Source: Rhizobium etli 8C-3
GTDB lineage: Bacteria > Pseudomonadota > Alphaproteobacteria > Rhizobiales > Rhizobiaceae
DNA length: 64,000 nucleotides
Assembly (NCBI RefSeq): GCF_001908375.1
Contig: NZ_CP017241.1
Span: 2,793,001 to 2,857,000, forward strand
Direction: 5' to 3'
A program made the position numbers and the translations under genes. Shown here piece by piece: positions 63,654-64,000 of this stretch (its first letter is position 1; every line of letters begins with the position of its first letter). The notes below the pieces were generated by a model. It was not told the DNA's origin and did no database searches. It worked only from the letters and a program-made list of their open reading frames with translations.

Positions 63654-63879
63654 TCCTCCCCACCATCACTTACCTTCCCACAATGAGGTGGGTGGGTTGG
63701 CGCCCACGGCCGACTCACTCCAATGCATTTTCGCAGGCGCGACGAAAGCGTCGAAATCGCTCCCACCGGGCTGAGAATCTGCGGCCGGTCGGGCCGGATG
63801 CACCGAGGACCGTATTTTAGGTGAGGCTGAACGCGTCGGGACGCAGTCATCATTTGTCCCGGCAAGACAGGGCGCCTCC
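63654..63879. other. Intergenic stretch with rhizobial repeat-like DNA
   Basis: The segment 63654-63705 (cctccccaccatcacttacc, then cccacaatgaggtgggtggg) resembles the dispersed Rhizobium palindrome also seen between xdhB and xdhC. No gene is supported in the rest. Confidence 0.4.
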
Positions 63880-63895
63880 TCAAGAGGCTGCCCTG
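63868..63895 (-). terminator. Hairpin at the end of the right-edge gene
   Basis: CAGGGC-GCCTC-CTCAA-GAGGC-T-GCCCTG forms an 11-bp stem with one bulge and overlaps the stop codon of the minus-strand gene entering from the right edge. The weak T content downstream leaves terminator activity uncertain. Confidence 0.55.
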
Positions 63896-64000
63896 TTGCT
63901 CGTGTTCCGGTAGAGCGTTCCCTCTGCCAGCAGTTCGCGGGTCCGCTTCAGCGTCGACAGCAGGGCGGCCTTGTAGCCGTGTTCGCTGGCGAGCTGAGCC
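63880..64000 (-). CDS. 3' end of an unrecognised gene (continues beyond window)
   Basis: About 39 C-terminal residues are visible (SEHGYKAALLSTLKRTRELL, then AEGTLYRNTSNRAAS) ending in TGA at 63880-63882. The frame is open to the window edge. The sequence is too short to assign a family; a mobile-element gene is possible given the neighbouring IS remnants. Confidence 0.4.
   Translation of the reverse strand, partial: AQLASEHGYKAALLSTLKRTRELLAEGTLYRNTSNRAAS

Overview
The window reads as chromosomal DNA of a Rhizobium species, probably of the R. leguminosarum / R. etli group. GC-rich codon use, the gbpR-chvE-gguABC order, the split MnmC genes and the rhizobial intergenic palindromes all fit. 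The 579-residue L-arabinonate dehydratase carries Cys59, Cys127, Cys200 and Ser480, the numbering I recall for the R. leguminosarum enzyme. The species call is inference.

Layout. (1) Positions 1-9186 and 21066-25787 hold a near-complete purine-degradation pathway: XdhA (cut by the window edge), XdhB, XdhC, a LysR regulator, PuuD and GuaD on the plus strand, then a minus-strand operon puuE-uraD-alc-mntA-hepT-allA-uraH-metallophosphoesterase. Together they take guanine through xanthine, urate, 5-hydroxyisourate, OHCU, allantoin and allantoate to glyoxylate and urea. A MntA/HepT toxin-antitoxin pair sits inside the operon, and its MntA has lost the catalytic GSDxD segment by an in-frame deletion. 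(2) Positions 9387-12513 hold a LysR/quinone-oxidoreductase divergent pair and an FMN L-lactate dehydrogenase. (3) About 12.5-20.8 kb is a loose accessory patch: a grpB fragment, a methyltransferase, an alpha/beta hydrolase, a foreign-type leuS pseudogene, a chloramphenicol-phosphotransferase-like kinase, an L,D-transpeptidase and a MarC protein. (4) Positions 25.9-30.6 kb hold araC-azlC-azlD, a DUF1045 gene and a split MnmC tRNA-modification pair. (5) Positions 30.6-41.6 kb hold a large hybrid histidine kinase, a tyrosine-rich secreted protein, a DEAD-box helicase, a B12-binding radical SAM protein, an EamA exporter, an inositol dehydrogenase and two small genes.

(6) Positions 41.7-51.3 kb are the sugar-sensing and L-arabinose region. 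The GbpR regulator is divergent from ChvE, followed by GguA/GguB transport, GguC, an aldehyde dehydrogenase and L-arabinonate dehydratase. This implies import and oxidative (non-phosphorylating) breakdown of L-arabinose towards 2-oxoglutarate. (7) Positions 51.7-57.3 kb carry three transglutaminase-like proteins, an alpha-E protein and a circularly permuted ATP-grasp protein, in two loci facing each other. This is a predicted but biochemically obscure amide-ligase/peptidase system. (8) Positions 57.6-62.4 kb are a xylose-type ABC transporter (xylFHG) with a divergent ROK repressor and a sharp palindromic operator candidate. (9) The right end has tRNA-Arg(CCG), nested remnants of an IS481-family element bounded by 85-bp direct repeats, and the 3' end of an unrecognised gene.

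The observations most worth a second look are the catalytically deleted MntA beside an intact HepT, the decayed foreign LeuRS next to an antibiotic-kinase-like gene, the ATP-grasp/alpha-E/transglutaminase system with one transglutaminase lacking its canonical His, and several regulatory palindromes: the xyl operator, the chvE/gbpR dyads and a CtrA-like box before the hybrid kinase.
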